Shown: in pieces, positions 23,005 through 34,051 of the stretch
Layout of the letters: each line of letters opens with the position of its first letter
Numbering within the stretch: position 1 is the stretch's first letter
NCBI GenBank assembly: GCA_013176395.1
Contig: JABMLP010000002.1
Coordinates: forward strand, 1,426,001 to 1,490,000
DNA from: Venturia oleaginea
Lineage: Eukaryota; Ascomycota; Dothideomycetes; Venturiales; Venturiaceae
Length of the DNA: 64,000 bases
Direction of reading: 5' to 3'
Program-made: the position numbers and the translations under genes
The notes under the pieces: model-generated
The model's database searches: none
Told to the model about the DNA's origin: nothing
What the model saw: the letters and a program-made list of their open reading frames with translations, nothing else

Positions 23005-24293
23005 CTAACACTTCTTCAACATAACCGCATTGATAGTCACAGGATTACACTGCGGCGCCCACCACCTATCGTACAAATTGTAGAAATCCCCACTGCGGCA
23101 TTGATACCACGTCGTAGAGCCACCGAGGGCCAGAGATCCATTATTGCAGACGGAGAAGCCGGCTGTGTAGATGGAGCCTGACTGGGGTGGTGCGTCGAAT
23201 CTGGGGAGGATGGTTAGTGGAGTGGTTGTGAGGTTGTGACTGGGAAGGGGGGAGTTGAGGAGTTGGAAGCGGAAGAGAGGAGAGGAAGGGTAAAAGGAAG
23301 GGATTTCAGAGTGGAGTATGATGAAGTGGCATCCCAAGCAACAAGAATGCCAGAGATCCCAACCCCTCACTCACCAAACTCAACGATGCAGAATGCTGCA
23401 AATTCCAGCCAAAGGATTAGTACTTACTGGAACTGATAATTACTAGCAATGTACCCCGTCCTCCCCTTATCATCCTTTAAAACACCCCCATCAAGCGTCA
23501 TAGTCAAAGTGCCCTTAGTAATACAAGCCACAAACTGCGTAGCCGGATTCTCAGGCGGCCCCGCAACATCCCTCATCACCATATCTGTCCCAGTCATCGG
23601 TGGCATCGGCGCCGCAGCAGGAGCCGCAGCAGGAGCCGCAGCAACAGGAGGTGAAAACCCAACAGGCGTAGCACCAGCCGGCGGCTTGGGAGCCGGAATC
23701 TGGCCCTGCGCACCCGTCTTCGGACTCGCGGGCGTCGCAGCAGCAGGAGGAGGCGCCGCAAACGTCGTCCTCTGTAAAGGCGTAGGAGAAGAAGGCGCTT
23801 GGATCTGTCCGTCCCCAATCTGCGAAATCATGTAAACGCTCTGTATCTTTTCCTGGCCCAAGACAGTCCGACGCATAGTAACCGTTCTCGTAAAAGTGCG
23901 TGTACTCTGTTGCGTGATGGATGTGCCTTGATCTGGGGGTGGTGAATCTGGACCTACTGCATACGGGGGAGGTGTCGTTCCTGCTGGAGACAGGGCTGTT
24001 TTGGATTGGTCTGGAACGGGAAGGTTGGCTGGTGCTGCTGGGGGTATGGTGTCCGTTCTTTTGGTTGTGATGTTCTGGACTGCGATGCCGAATTTGCCGT
24101 TGTAGGCTATGTTGCATTTTGGTGGTGGAGGCCCTGGAGGCGCGATTTTTTCGGTGACGCCAGTACCGATCCCTCTTTCAGGTGTTGTAGCGGCAGCTGG
24201 AGGTCCAACACCTTTGGGTTTAGTAGGCGGTTCTACCAGGGGCGATGCGATCGCCGCCGCAACGAGGGCGAGAAACATTGCGTGTCGCCTCAT
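23005..24293 (-). CDS. PIR-like covalently linked cell-wall protein
   Basis: Secreted wall protein attached to beta-1,3-glucan through a PIR repeat. Two exons (23428-24293 and 23005-23200) with a 227-nt intron give 353 aa. Visible parts in order: signal peptide MRRHAMFLALVAAAIASPL; a long Pro/Ala/Thr-rich region; one PIR repeat SQIGDGQIQ near residue 160, matching the consensus Q[IV].DGQ[IVP]Q; and a C-terminal domain with cysteines spaced C-x65-C-x16-C-x12-C, close to the canonical C-x66-C-x16-C-x12-C of Pir proteins. One extra cysteine sits inside the first spacer. The protein ends MLKKC. The final cysteines lie only in exon 2, which supports the splice. Confidence 0.85.
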
Positions 24294-24869
24294 AGCTGCA
24301 ACAAATGTTCAAAAAATTAAATGAGAGTGGTATTCTTCAACGAGTGACTATTATCAAGAGGAACTTGTGAGCGACCGTGCCTTGTAGTTGTGGTTAGAGG
24401 GGAGAGGAAGTGGACCAGCGACTGAGAGAAGACACAACAGGCTTGAAGGGATCGACAAGGAGCAGAAAGCACTTGTATGCGAACCGCGGGTATGCAGATT
24501 GAAATTGCGCAGGTACGAAATTGCAATGACAAAAGCCGATGGAAGATGAAAGTGAGGAGACCAGGATTGGGCTGCTACATGCTGTATGGGAGCTCATAAA
24601 GTTAGGTTGGCGGTAGGAGTAATGTCGCGAGCCCCAGAGATAGAGGATCATGTCCGATGTGCCGACCAGGTACGAGATTAGGTTTCTGAGAGAACGCTTT
24701 GGCTTACCTAGATTACACAAAAGACATAAGGGTGTGTTTTTCTAAAAGTACAGATTAGGCTGGATAAACATTTGATATTTTGACACAAACCATGTCGCAG
24801 AGAACGATTCTGTCTTCAGCACAGAACAAGGGCTTGTGAGAAATTGTGTCATGGCATTTCTTTGACATT
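24294..24869. other. Upstream region of the PIR-like gene
   Basis: About 580 bp that should hold the PIR-like gene promoter and the 3' end of the next minus-strand gene. A 108-codon frame on the minus strand has no coding character. Confidence 0.5.
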
Positions 24870-25429
24870 CTATTCAGAACCCTGCCGACGCCATGTAACA
24901 TACTCGCGTCCGAGGTCCTCCTCGTTGAAAGTCACGCCCGTTTCATCACGCCAAGCCAATATGTTTGCGACAACCGCAATGGACATGGCGCTGGCAGCTT
25001 TGTATTAGAATGTGGGCATATCTGAATATGTACAATTGAAGCCCCAAAATTGCGACCTCTGTAGCATCTCTGAGCCTGTTATCGATGATGTTTATCGTCG
25101 TGGAGTGTGATCATTGCGTCAAATAAGCGCAGGCCAAGTTGTTTCGACGTGTTTATGCCCAGATCGATCACCAGTGACAAGTTTCCTGGCAGTATCGATA
25201 AAGAGTGATCCAGTAATTCCGTGAATCCATTGTCGATACGACGGTATGATATCGAGAGATCATCCCAAAGGAAGAGAACATAAGATCCATGAGTTGCTGG
25301 TGTTACTGGATGGCCAGTGTCACATCGGACGATTGATTGGGGCAGAAGGACGGTAGAACCATCGGAAACATGCAGGGACTTTCCCAACCGTCCATCCGAC
25401 CCAAGCATGCGTACTAGCCGAGTGCTCAT
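24870..25429 (-). CDS. Unrecognised coding segment downstream of and in frame with the kinase gene
   Basis: An open frame from ATG at 25429 (MSTRLVRMLGSDGRLGKSL) runs 116 codons to a TAA at 25079 and reads like real protein (LDHSLSILPGNLSLVIDLG). Beyond it, sequence near 25060 (LRDATEVAILGLQ) and near 24990-24870 (AMSIAVVANILAWRDET, then NEEDLGREYVTWRRQGSE and a stop at 24870) also looks coding. This suggests two small introns, one with a CTAATACAAAG acceptor. I could not make all junctions keep frame. The kinase stop at 25448 is only six codons upstream of this ATG and in the same frame. The stretch may be a separate small gene or a C-terminal extension of the kinase. The family is not recognised. 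Confidence 0.45.
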
Positions 25430-25447
25430 GACCAATGGTTCGTCAGA

Positions 25448-27574
25448 TCAGCACAGGAGGCTCTCAAGTCGCTTTCTCGCTTCTGGACAAGAGATCCGGG
25501 CAACCTCGTCATGTGTGGTCATTCCCTTAATGCATGCCACAAGTTCTTTTCCACGCTCTCCCAGCACATTGCCAAAAGAATCATCTGGGAGGTTTCCATT
25601 CCGTACCGCGAGTAACTTTGCTTGACGCTCCATGCGGGTAGAAAAGGGGAACAGGAGTTCAGTCGCGATAATTCCCAGTGCGAACACGTCCAATTTTGCG
25701 TCAGCGTTCGCTGTCGTAATTGGAGGCCGGTACAGTTCAGTCCCAACTGCTTTGGGATGTGTAAGGTTCAATGGGTCGGCTTGGGCTATAGTTGTGACTA
25801 GCCCGAAGTCTCCGATGCGAACATTCAAAAAAAGATGCCGATTTTCTTGAGGATTGCCTCGACATTCAGCACACTTTGACAAGGCGACACAGGCCGGGTA
25901 GTGGGAACGGTGTATGGATAGGAATATATTACTTGGTTTGAGATCGCGGTGGACCACGCCATTCTGATGAAGATATTCCACCCCATCCATAATACAAAGC
26001 AGTATTTGAAGCGAGGGCTGAATGTGGAAGCAATGCCTCACATTTGCTGGGTCGGTCTGGTCGGTTGTACGTGAACTAGACAGAAAGTCGGCGAGAGATA
26101 GAGGGTGCAGCGACATTTGGATGTGCAGGGTGAGTTGCGTTTCGACAACATGGGCTTCGGACTGTGAGGTCTCCGCGTATGAGGACATTCCAGGATCGTC
26201 AGTTCCAAGGCGGTTAGCGATGTCTGATTTCGGCTCTTTTGAGTTGTCCACATCCTCTCCAACGCTATGAACAGTGCTGCGTTTCGAACTAGTCGAGGTA
26301 ATGGTACTTGCACTGTTTGCCCGCTGTCGTTTTGAACGCGCAGTGCCTCGAAACTGTAGCTCCGGAAGCTCATCACCGTCCTCGGAATAATCCTCAACCT
26401 CTCCAAGTATTTCGCCGATACTTTGGGTGCGCTCGAACACAACATCGAGACCAATTGGTGAATCTGGGAGCGGGATCTCGGACCCATCTGTTGCATGAAA
26501 CTCAAGTCCTGGCGCCTCAAGAAGTCGTTGTAGCGAGGACGAGTGAAATGATGATGTCGACGAGGAAATCGGTGGCGGCGCAGAGTATTCGAGCCATCCG
26601 CCATAGTAGCGTACAATATTCGGGTGGTCGAATCGCGCCAGCATTCTGAGCTCGCTGAGAAGGATATCAAGCTCGATCTGACCCCGCTCCTGGATTCTTT
26701 TGACGCGTGCTCTGCTCAAGCCAATTTTCTTCACGGCATAATCTGAGCCATCCAAACGATGTTTGACGTGGTATACTCTACCATACCCTCCCTTTCCCAC
26801 GATGCGCACCTCTTCATAGTCGCGGCGGTATCGAGATAGCTCTACCATGGGATGATCAACGTAAGGTTGTAGCACCGGTGGTAATTGATGAACACCTTCC
26901 TGGCTTTGGGAGATCAGTTCGAGCTGGCGAGAATCAAGCCTCGTGCGGATACCTCCGTTGGGAATAGCGAGATTACGCATCGCTGTTGTCAAGGAGGTCT
27001 GACTGCCGGGACGGCTTGTCAATGCTGGGCGCGATGGCAATGGGCCTCTCCTTGATAGGAGATCGAGACCTTCACGGTAAGCACCTCTCAGGGTGCGTTC
27101 ACTCTCCTGCTCTGGACCCCGAGGGACAAGATTGTGGCGGCCTAACTGCTCCACCATGTGCTTGTACTTCTCATCAGCGAGAGCCTTGACCTCGGGGTCT
27201 TCTTGTGTGTAGTAACGCAGGTGTCCATGATTTTGCTGATACCACGCGAGCGCTTCCTTCACACATCTTTCTTCTAAGAGAGCGTGAAGGACGTAGTCGG
27301 AATGATGTGCGGTCGAATTGGCAACAAGAGTCAACGTAGAGTTTACATCCTCTGTACTCGCAGAGGCCGAGACTGCAGGGCTTTTGGGCAATTTCTTCAC
27401 TCTGGAGAGATACTGTGACTCGGATTTGGATAGATGTTGGGATTCAGTCAAATCTTGATGATGGCCGGTCTCCTTTTCGTGATCGGAGCCGGACTCATCC
27501 TCCGAACTGGCTTCAGAAGTTGAATCATCTGTCGAGGCCGTGACATCGGTTGCAGATCTGAAGAACGAAGACAT
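25448..27574 (-). CDS. HRI/IfkB-type eIF2-alpha protein kinase
   Basis: Serine/threonine kinase of 708 aa in one exon, probably phosphorylating eIF2-alpha to slow translation under stress. The N-terminus is acidic and Ser-rich. The kinase domain starts near residue 258 with GKGGYGRVYHVKHRLDG, has the lysine in YAVKKIGL, and FDHPNIVRYYGGWLEY, the form seen in eIF2-alpha kinases. A long low-complexity insert (about residues 340-500) splits the lobes, another eIF2-alpha kinase feature. The catalytic loop is VVHRDLKPSNIFLS and the magnesium loop IGDFGLVTT; an activation-segment-like VGTELYRPP and FALGIIATELLFPF follow. No histidyl-tRNA-synthetase-like region is seen, so it is not GCN2. The stop (TGA at 25448-25450) is followed by an open continuation in the same frame. 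Confidence 0.8.
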   Translation of the reverse strand: MSSFFRSATDVTASTDDSTSEASSEDESGSDHEKETGHHQDLTESQHLSKSESQYLSRVKKLPKSPAVSASASTEDVNSTLTLVANSTAHHSDYVLHALLEERCVKEALAWYQQNHGHLRYYTQEDPEVKALADEKYKHMVEQLGRHNLVPRGPEQESERTLRGAYREGLDLLSRRGPLPSRPALTSRPGSQTSLTTAMRNLAIPNGGIRTRLDSRQLELISQSQEGVHQLPPVLQPYVDHPMVELSRYRRDYEEVRIVGKGGYGRVYHVKHRLDGSDYAVKKIGLSRARVKRIQERGQIELDILLSELRMLARFDHPNIVRYYGGWLEYSAPPPISSSTSSFHSSSLQRLLEAPGLEFHATDGSEIPLPDSPIGLDVVFERTQSIGEILGEVEDYSEDGDELPELQFRGTARSKRQRANSASTITSTSSKRSTVHSVGEDVDNSKEPKSDIANRLGTDDPGMSSYAETSQSEAHVVETQLTLHIQMSLHPLSLADFLSSSRTTDQTDPANVRHCFHIQPSLQILLCIMDGVEYLHQNGVVHRDLKPSNIFLSIHRSHYPACVALSKCAECRGNPQENRHLFLNVRIGDFGLVTTIAQADPLNLTHPKAVGTELYRPPITTANADAKLDVFALGIIATELLFPFSTRMERQAKLLAVRNGNLPDDSFGNVLGERGKELVACIKGMTTHDEVARISCPEARKRLESLLC

Positions 27575-28329
27575 GGCTTAGGGAAAGAAGGACGGTATGA
27601 TAGCGAAGCAGGAAACCATGGCCACTGACGCAAAAGGAAAGTTGCGAACGAAGCACTTGATTAAGAGCTGCCAAGCGTGTTTAAGAGAGAGTCGAGCTGA
27701 AGTAGATGTTACTCTGTGTGTTGTTCGATAGGTTCGAGGAAGCTGCGAGAGACAAACTCGGTTTCAACGACGACGTGTGGAGAAAGTAAACAAGTGGATG
27801 AGAACACGTTGACCGATTCCAACTAGGCACACGCGCCCTAACTCCCATACTCGATGGAAAGATGAAGAAGCCGCATCAATGTTGGCCTAGAAAAACAAAT
27901 ACTACAGCTGATAAAGAACATGGTACGCTCCGCCGCGACTACCTGGCGACTCTGGAATGTAACATGATGAAGTCGACCTCAGTGATTAAGTAGTGTTTAA
28001 CGACCTCAGTGAAGTAGTGTTCAACGACCTCAGTGATCAAGTAGTGTTCAAGCGTCCATGTTCGCTTTGGACGAGGAATCATAGGATACGGAGCTGACCC
28101 ACAAAATAGCCTCATTCTTTCCACGCTGGAATCACATTTGGAGACGCGAAAGACTCCCAAAACCATTACACCCCCCGCCAACATTCCCCGTCGCTGAAAT
28201 TGGACATGAGCGCGTCAAATTCCTCTGCGACCTAGGTGCTGCCATCAAAACTTTGTCCTTCCCCCTGCCCATCTTGGTCAAAACACCTATCCAGTTCTGC
28301 TGTCTGGTTGCGCCCAGCCCCCGACCACC
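27575..28329. promoter_or_regulatory. Divergent intergenic region between the kinase and Sfh1 genes
   Basis: About 750 bp between divergent start codons, so it should contain both promoters. It includes a three-copy minisatellite at 27974-28051. No core promoter motif can be assigned with confidence. Confidence 0.45.
27974..28051. repeat. Three-copy minisatellite (24-27 bp unit)
   Basis: Unit CGACCTCAGTGATCAAGTAG followed by TGTTCAA. Copies lie at 27974-28000, 28001-28024 (three bases shorter) and 28025-28051. Spacing is exact and the copies differ at a few positions. Confidence 0.9.
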
Positions 28330-30221
28330 ATGAGTCCCGCTCCGGGATACAGGATACACTCGCCGCAGGCCTTCCTAACCAGCTACGCTCCGCGCATACG
28401 GACCTACGGCAACTCATTGCTCGCCCCAGTAATACCCCAAACCACTGCAGTTCCGCAGCCACGCATCACGAAACGAGGAACGACGGCCATCAACTATGCC
28501 GAAGATGGCTACGATGACGATTTTGAGGACAGCGAGGGACCAGGCAGACGGCCGACTGGATTGAGGAGTCTACGGCGAGAAGATACCGAGCAGGACAAAG
28601 AGAAGGCAAGCCAGTTGGGCAAAGAAATACATGCGCCTGTGGAAGTGCAGGGAATATGGAGAGAGTACATGGGCAAGCCGAAGAGAGTGCTGTAGGTCGA
28701 TATGCCTGGAAAACTCTCCAGACACTGGAAGGCTAATATTATTTGTTACGACAGGACGGAGCGACAATTACAGACCCAAGCAGTGCTTCCTTACACTCCG
28801 ATTCCAATCAAGATTGACATCGATGTACAGCCCTTCCGACCCGATCCTGCCCTTCCTATGCCTCAAAATGCACGAGAATTCGGTGTTGACGATTCTGTTC
28901 CCGCCTACAGACATCCAGAGGTTACGCCCGCATTCAGACTCACAGACGCTTTCTTATGGAATTTACACGAAGGCCTCATCACACCTGATCAATTCGCAAA
29001 GAATCTGGTTGATGAGATTGATCTTCCAGCCGATCGTAAATCAGCAGTCATTCTGCAGATAAGCGGCTTAATACGAACCCAACTCGAAGAGCATGCTCCT
29101 GTAGCTCTGCACCCTCTCTTCCAGCCTGCTTCGGGCGTGGCTCAAGGTGCAGCAATTCCATTCATACAACAATCATCTTCAGCATTAGCAGGAAACCCAG
29201 CGTCATCAACTTCAGGCCCAAAGACAAATGGCGCAACTCCAATCACAAATGGAGTGAATGGAGTACACAACGGCGACGCGGTTGGATCACCGGGCGTTTC
29301 AGCAATGGCTAATGGCACAACGAACGGCGACACAAATGGCATAACCGCAACAGCTACCATACCCTCAACCGCACACGAGGATGTACACAATCCAGACGAC
29401 ACCTATCGGTGCATCGTCAACCTCAACATCAACCTAATGAACCGCCTGTACAGCGACAAATTCGAATGGTCTCTTCTCCATCCTCCGGGATTTGCAGAAG
29501 CCTTTTCCAAGCAAACCTGTGCCGATCTGGGATTGCAAGCAGAGTGGGTGCCTGCTATGGCTCATGCGATCTACGACTCTGTTCTGCGTTTGAAAAAGGA
29601 GGCATGTGAAAATGGAGGTCTAGTAGGGTACGGAGACATCGAAAATGACGCTGCGGAAGGTGTAGAAGCTGGATGGAGGTACGAACCTGAACGTCTCGCA
29701 GCGGAGTGGGAACCCATCATTGAAAACCTGTCCAAGGATGAGATTGAGAATAGGGAGAAAGAGAGGGAGAGACAGATGCGAAGAATACGGCGAGAGACGG
29801 CAAGGTTCACAAATCCGACTGGGCCTCAAGGCGGTGATTATTTCGGCAATACAGGTGAGGAGACACCCATGGGGCGGGGAGAGCGAAGTAAGAAGAAGAG
29901 AAGATTCAGAAGTTTGAGTCCAAGTGGAAGGGAGACGCCCGACGCAGGAGCTGGGCCAAGCGGCGATGGTGTACTCAAAGAATGGTACGTGCCTTCCTGC
30001 ACTGGAATGCTGGTGATGATACTAACAACTTGTTCAGGGAGCGAGCATCATGGCGTTGCGACCATTGTAAAATCTGGGGTTCAGCCGTTTGGGGCGTCAA
30101 AGATGGGCCCAAGGGTGCGAGGACTATTTGCCATAATTGTGGTCTTCTCTACGAACGAGATAAGGTTCTGCCGCCATGGTCGAAAGACCTGTTTATCGCC
30201 GATCGACCTTTTGGAAGGTAG
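28330..30221 (+). CDS. sfh1: Sfh1/Snf5-type chromatin-remodelling subunit
   Basis: Core SNF5-domain subunit of an RSC or SWI/SNF remodelling complex. Exons 28330-28691, 28755-29984 and 30038-30221 close in frame to 591 aa. The N-terminus (YRIHSPQAFLTSYAPRIRTY) and the TKRGTTAINYAEDGYDDDFE block are as I recall for ascomycete Sfh1. The two SNF5 repeats are visible: IPIKIDIDVQPF with AFLWNLHEGLITPDQFAKNL and LVDEIDLP, then YRCIVNLNINLMNRLYSDKF. A 110-residue low-complexity Asn/Gly/Thr linker separates the repeats. A GATA-like finger (CDHCKIWG..CHNCGLLYERD) ends the protein and is completed only by exon 3. The choice of Sfh1 over Snf5 rests on size and the terminal finger. Confidence 0.88.
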
Positions 30222-30679
30222 CGTTGGAATGATGTATCAGGGGCGGAGCTGTTGGTTGCTTCGAAATGTTATCAACACATAGTAGCTAGGCGTTCCGGGA
30301 TGGAGATGTGGCACTGTATAAGTAGCTGGGAGTGAAAGAAACTGATTGTGTATTGTTCTTTTTGATAGAGGAACGCTCCGCACGACAATATAAAGTCCTC
30401 AAGTCCGCATCCTATCCGTGTGACTAAAAAGTGGCCGACATTTGGAGTTTTGAGTGTATGCGAATTCGCCGCCCAGGGAAAGACTAGATTGAGTAGTCTC
30501 AGGTTTCCTCAAGCAACTCAAAGTCTGCCTGGCCTAGCGTCGTCTTTGGCGGATCCATCACGCACTTTTTCCTCTTCCCTTCTTTCCATCGCCAGTAAAA
30601 TCAATCGTTCCAAGCTTCATCGACAAATCGATTTACACACCGAAACAAAACAGATGTTACCATCAAACAAGGCGCGACA
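30222..30679. promoter_or_regulatory. Intergenic, promoter of the homocysteine methyltransferase gene
   Basis: About 460 bp between two same-strand genes. It should carry the Sfh1 terminator and the promoter and leader of the next gene. No specific element is assigned. Confidence 0.4.
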
Positions 30680-31621
30680 ATGACGAACTTTGCAGACTTC
30701 GTCGCCAAGCGACCATACGTCGTTGTGGATGGAGCCCTCGCTACTGAACTCGAGACTCGAGGGTGCGACCTCAATAGTGCCTTGTGGTCTGCCGAGACAT
30801 TGATTCACAAGCCCGACCTCATCTACCAAGTCCATCTCGACTACTTCCTTGCAGGCGCAGATGTTGCAATCACATCGAGCTACCAAGCTTCTGTTGCCGG
30901 ATTGCAACAGCATGGATTGAGCGACATCGAAGCTCGTGATCTGATTAAAAAGAGCGTGGAATTGGCAAAGCAAGCGAGGGAAGAAATTGCTCGACGCGAA
31001 CCGGGTCGTAAATGCTTTGTTGCTGGATCTGTTGGCCCTTACGGGGCTTTTCTGTCTGATGGATCTGAATACACGGGGAATTATCGTCTCACTTCAGAAG
31101 AGATGAAAACATTCCATCGATCACGGATCAGCGTGTTGGTGGAAGCGGGAGTAGATTTACTTGCCTTCGAGACGATACCATCAGTCGACGAGGCTCAACA
31201 TCTCCTGGAGCTTGTCCAAGAATTTCCTGGGACGTCATGCTGGTTCTCCTTCACCTTGAGAGACGAAAACCATCTCAGTGACGGAACGCCGATCGCCAAT
31301 GTTCTCGGCTTGCTCAATGACTCTCCTCAAGTCCTTGCTGTTGGCGTCAATTGTATCCCGGAAAATCTGGTCAGCAAGGCCATGACAACCATGTCAACTT
31401 ATACGGCGAAACCATCGATAGCATATCCAAACTCCGGCGAGATTTACGATGCCGTCAGTAAGACTTGGAGTGGACAGCGTGCGCAAGGGAAGGAGCTGAA
31501 TGCTCAAGCCAAAGAATGGTACTCGTTGGGTGGAAAACTGATTGGTGGTTGTTGTCGAACAACGCCAGACGATATACGCACTATCAAGAAAGCACTGCAG
31601 GAAGTGACGGGAGAGTCATAG
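30680..31621 (+). CDS. Homocysteine S-methyltransferase
   Basis: Zinc enzyme of the Mht1/Sam4/MmuM group that methylates homocysteine to methionine using S-methylmethionine or S-adenosylmethionine, in the cytosol. One exon, 313 aa, the family's usual length. Landmarks are the start of the barrel VVVDGALATELETRGCDLN, TSSYQASVAGL, SVGPYGAFLSDGSEYTGNY, the segment LLAFETIPSVDEA, and the zinc ligands in GVNC (about residue 223) and GGCC (about 292-293). The TTPDDI motif follows the last ligands as in homologues. Choice between Mht1 and Sam4 substrate preference is not possible from sequence. Confidence 0.93.
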   Translation: MTNFADFVAKRPYVVVDGALATELETRGCDLNSALWSAETLIHKPDLIYQVHLDYFLAGADVAITSSYQASVAGLQQHGLSDIEARDLIKKSVELAKQAREEIARREPGRKCFVAGSVGPYGAFLSDGSEYTGNYRLTSEEMKTFHRSRISVLVEAGVDLLAFETIPSVDEAQHLLELVQEFPGTSCWFSFTLRDENHLSDGTPIANVLGLLNDSPQVLAVGVNCIPENLVSKAMTTMSTYTAKPSIAYPNSGEIYDAVSKTWSGQRAQGKELNAQAKEWYSLGGKLIGGCCRTTPDDIRTIKKALQEVTGES

Positions 31622-31917
31622 ACCACAAATCTGATAGCGTACTTGTCAATCGGGCGCGAGATTCCACCTAATTTCAGCGCGGCACACTCGGTGAACCAAG
31701 TTTAAAACGCAGTTCTGAGTTCTATTCCACGCTACTCTCGTATCTATCTATCGATATGATCCTTACCCGCTTCTCTCCATCTCTCAAAACTCACAGACGT
31801 TGGCATTGCGAAATTATCGTCATTCACAAAGCATTGTACGCGCTTAGCAGACTTCGGAGGTCCAGTGCCTGGCACTAGATGTCTGCACAGGACAAATTAC
31901 AGGTTTATAATTAAACA

Positions 31918-33536
31918 CTACACGGGTATCTTCTCGCCATTTGCCTGCCAAAAAGCACACCGCTGCTCTAGATTCTGCAGCTTACTGGCACCGATCCCGC
32001 TTGGTGTGACAAGGAACTGCTTTTCGGTCTTGATCTCTGCAATTGTTACATTCCCTGATTCTGATGACGATCTGTCATCGGGAGATCCAGACCGCAGAAA
32101 CCTTGCCAACATTCCTGTGAAAGCTTGGTAGACTTGTGGGTTCGAGATTTGAATGGAGCCGATGGTGTTCCACTGAAAAATCGTGTAAGCATTTTTTTCG
32201 TTCTTCTTCGCTTCTGGAAACTTACGTAGACAGTATCACTCGCGTGTTTTGCTGGGGAAATGATATATTCTCCCAGCCATCCTTTCTTCTCTGGTGCTTT
32301 CGCCGCCCACAGTGCCGGACAAGCCAGTACGACATCTCGATAGATCAATCCAGCTCGTGTACTGTCATCGCTATACGAAAGAGTTTCGGTACTTCCGTTA
32401 GGCGGATACAGCGCGGCAAATTCTTCCAAGGCCAGTCCTGGCAGGAACGCCCTCACCCAGTTCTCGAACGGCGTAGATGAGCCATTGCCTGGCCGCGTGA
32501 GACCAGAAGGGATGAAGTTCTCTCCCTCGTGCGTGTTGTATATTGCCATTATCTCGTTCACGTTGACGCGGCCCTTGCCAGCAGCTATGCTAAGTGGCTC
32601 GCGAAGAAACTCCCCATCGATGACTGGAGCCCAGTTATTTGACGAAGTGCCAAACCTCTGCAACTTGCTGATATTCAATGACGCTTCGCGGATGGTCTGG
32701 ATGTCGACAGTCTTCAAACACCGAAGCGAATCTCCAGCAGTTCCGCATCCCGTCAACGAAACCATCTGATCATAGAGTGCTTCTGCTTCCGTCGAGTCGT
32801 ATCGATAGGTCTTGGGCCAGAAAGGGGAGTTCGTCAATGCTCGCTTGAACAGCTTTGGCGATGTCTCTCCTCCATTCGCAATCAACTGTGCGATGACAGA
32901 ACCTCCTCCAGCACTCTGACCCCAAATACTAACGTCTTTGGGATCGCCACCGAATTTGTGGATATGCTTTTGCACCCACTTCAGCGCAAATTCCTGATCG
33001 AGTAGCCCAGCATTCAGATCCGAATCCAGAGACTCTTTGACCTTTCTCCCAGGCAACAGTCCCAAGGCATTGACGCGGTAGTTTGGATATACCATAACGA
33101 AGTCATTCTCGTTGCTGACATTGAGCGTGGGATATCCTGAAGGAGGAATGCTAAACCTGGCTGCCCCCTGCACAAAAGCACCGCCATAAAAGAAGACGAC
33201 CACTGGTCTCTTGGCTTCAGGATTCGTCCAGGGTCGAGAGTAAAGGTAAAGGTAAAGGCAATCTTCGGATCCATTTACCGTGCGTTGAGGACACGCGGGA
33301 AAATCTCGGTCAGAGTCATATGTTCCATTAGTGATGCGGAGTGGTGGCTGTGGAGCCCGAAATCTATTCTGGCCTGACGTTGGTGCTGCGAAGGGGATGC
33401 GGCGGAAATGGGTGATGTTGTATTTGCTGTTGTATTTTCCTTGGAATGTGCCATAGTCGAGGTGGACCAGTGGGTTTTCAAAGGCTGCGATTTGGCGAAT
33501 GAGGAGGAGAAGGCTGATCCAATATTGGAACATCAT
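31918..33536 (-). CDS. Secreted type-B carboxylesterase/lipase
   Basis: Alpha/beta-hydrolase of the cholinesterase-like family, probably secreted, hydrolysing esters. Exons 32226-33536 and 31918-32172 (53-nt intron, phase 0) give 521 aa. A signal peptide is visible (MMFQYWISLLLLIRQIAAF). The pattern SEDCLYLYLYSRP carries the EDCL motif. The oxyanion loop is FFYGGAFVQGA, and the nucleophile serine lies in the elbow SIWGQSAGGGSV. The acid is probably the E of THEGENF, and the histidine lies near the end in SPAKHASDTVYWN, which spans the exon junction and so supports the splice. The second in-frame ATG (33533) directly follows the first. No GPI signal is seen. Confidence 0.92.
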
Positions 33537-34051
33537 GGGTGAGAATGGAATATCCGAGGATGCTCTTTGGCACGAAAAGAGGGCATCTCCATGTTCGTTT
33601 TGATGGACGGGATCGGGAAGATGCAAGAGAGGAGTTGACTGATTCTGGACGGGAAAAATTACAGATGGGATCTCGCTTCGGGTCAATCTACCCCAGACGA
33701 GGAAGAGGGACGGGGACGGGAATGTTTCCAGGACCCCGATCCACCAAGGAATCAAACAACGAGGACGACAATAAATTCTTTAGAAGAATAAGGTGTGTGT
33801 TGATGTTACCGCGCTATCATGCTTTTTGGAACGCCATCGCCCTTCCAACTCATCCTGGGTATCATCAACAACCTCTCCCCAGTAATCATTTTAGGTGCCA
33901 GCATCACGATGCAACGTTATTAAAAAGAAAAGAAGAAACTCCTCGATGGCCTTGTACTTCCACCATTGCGACTCCCGAGCCACTTTGATCTCCTCTGCTT
34001 CTGGAGTAATCCCATGTCCGAATCACGAGAGAAGTTGTCCCAACACAACTT
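33537..34051. other. Intergenic, esterase promoter side
   Basis: About 515 bp upstream of the esterase start, which also receives the 3' end of the surface-protein gene. No gene or repeat seen. Confidence 0.45.

Noticed and set aside
23551..24117. 188-codon minus-strand frame rich in Cys/Gly/Ala inside the PIR-like gene
   Set aside because: It is the shifted reading of the Pro/Ala-rich spacer. The chosen frame has the signal peptide, PIR repeat and spaced cysteines.
24394..24720. 108-codon minus-strand frame upstream of the PIR-like gene
   Set aside because: No protein character, and it occupies the expected promoter of the PIR-like gene.
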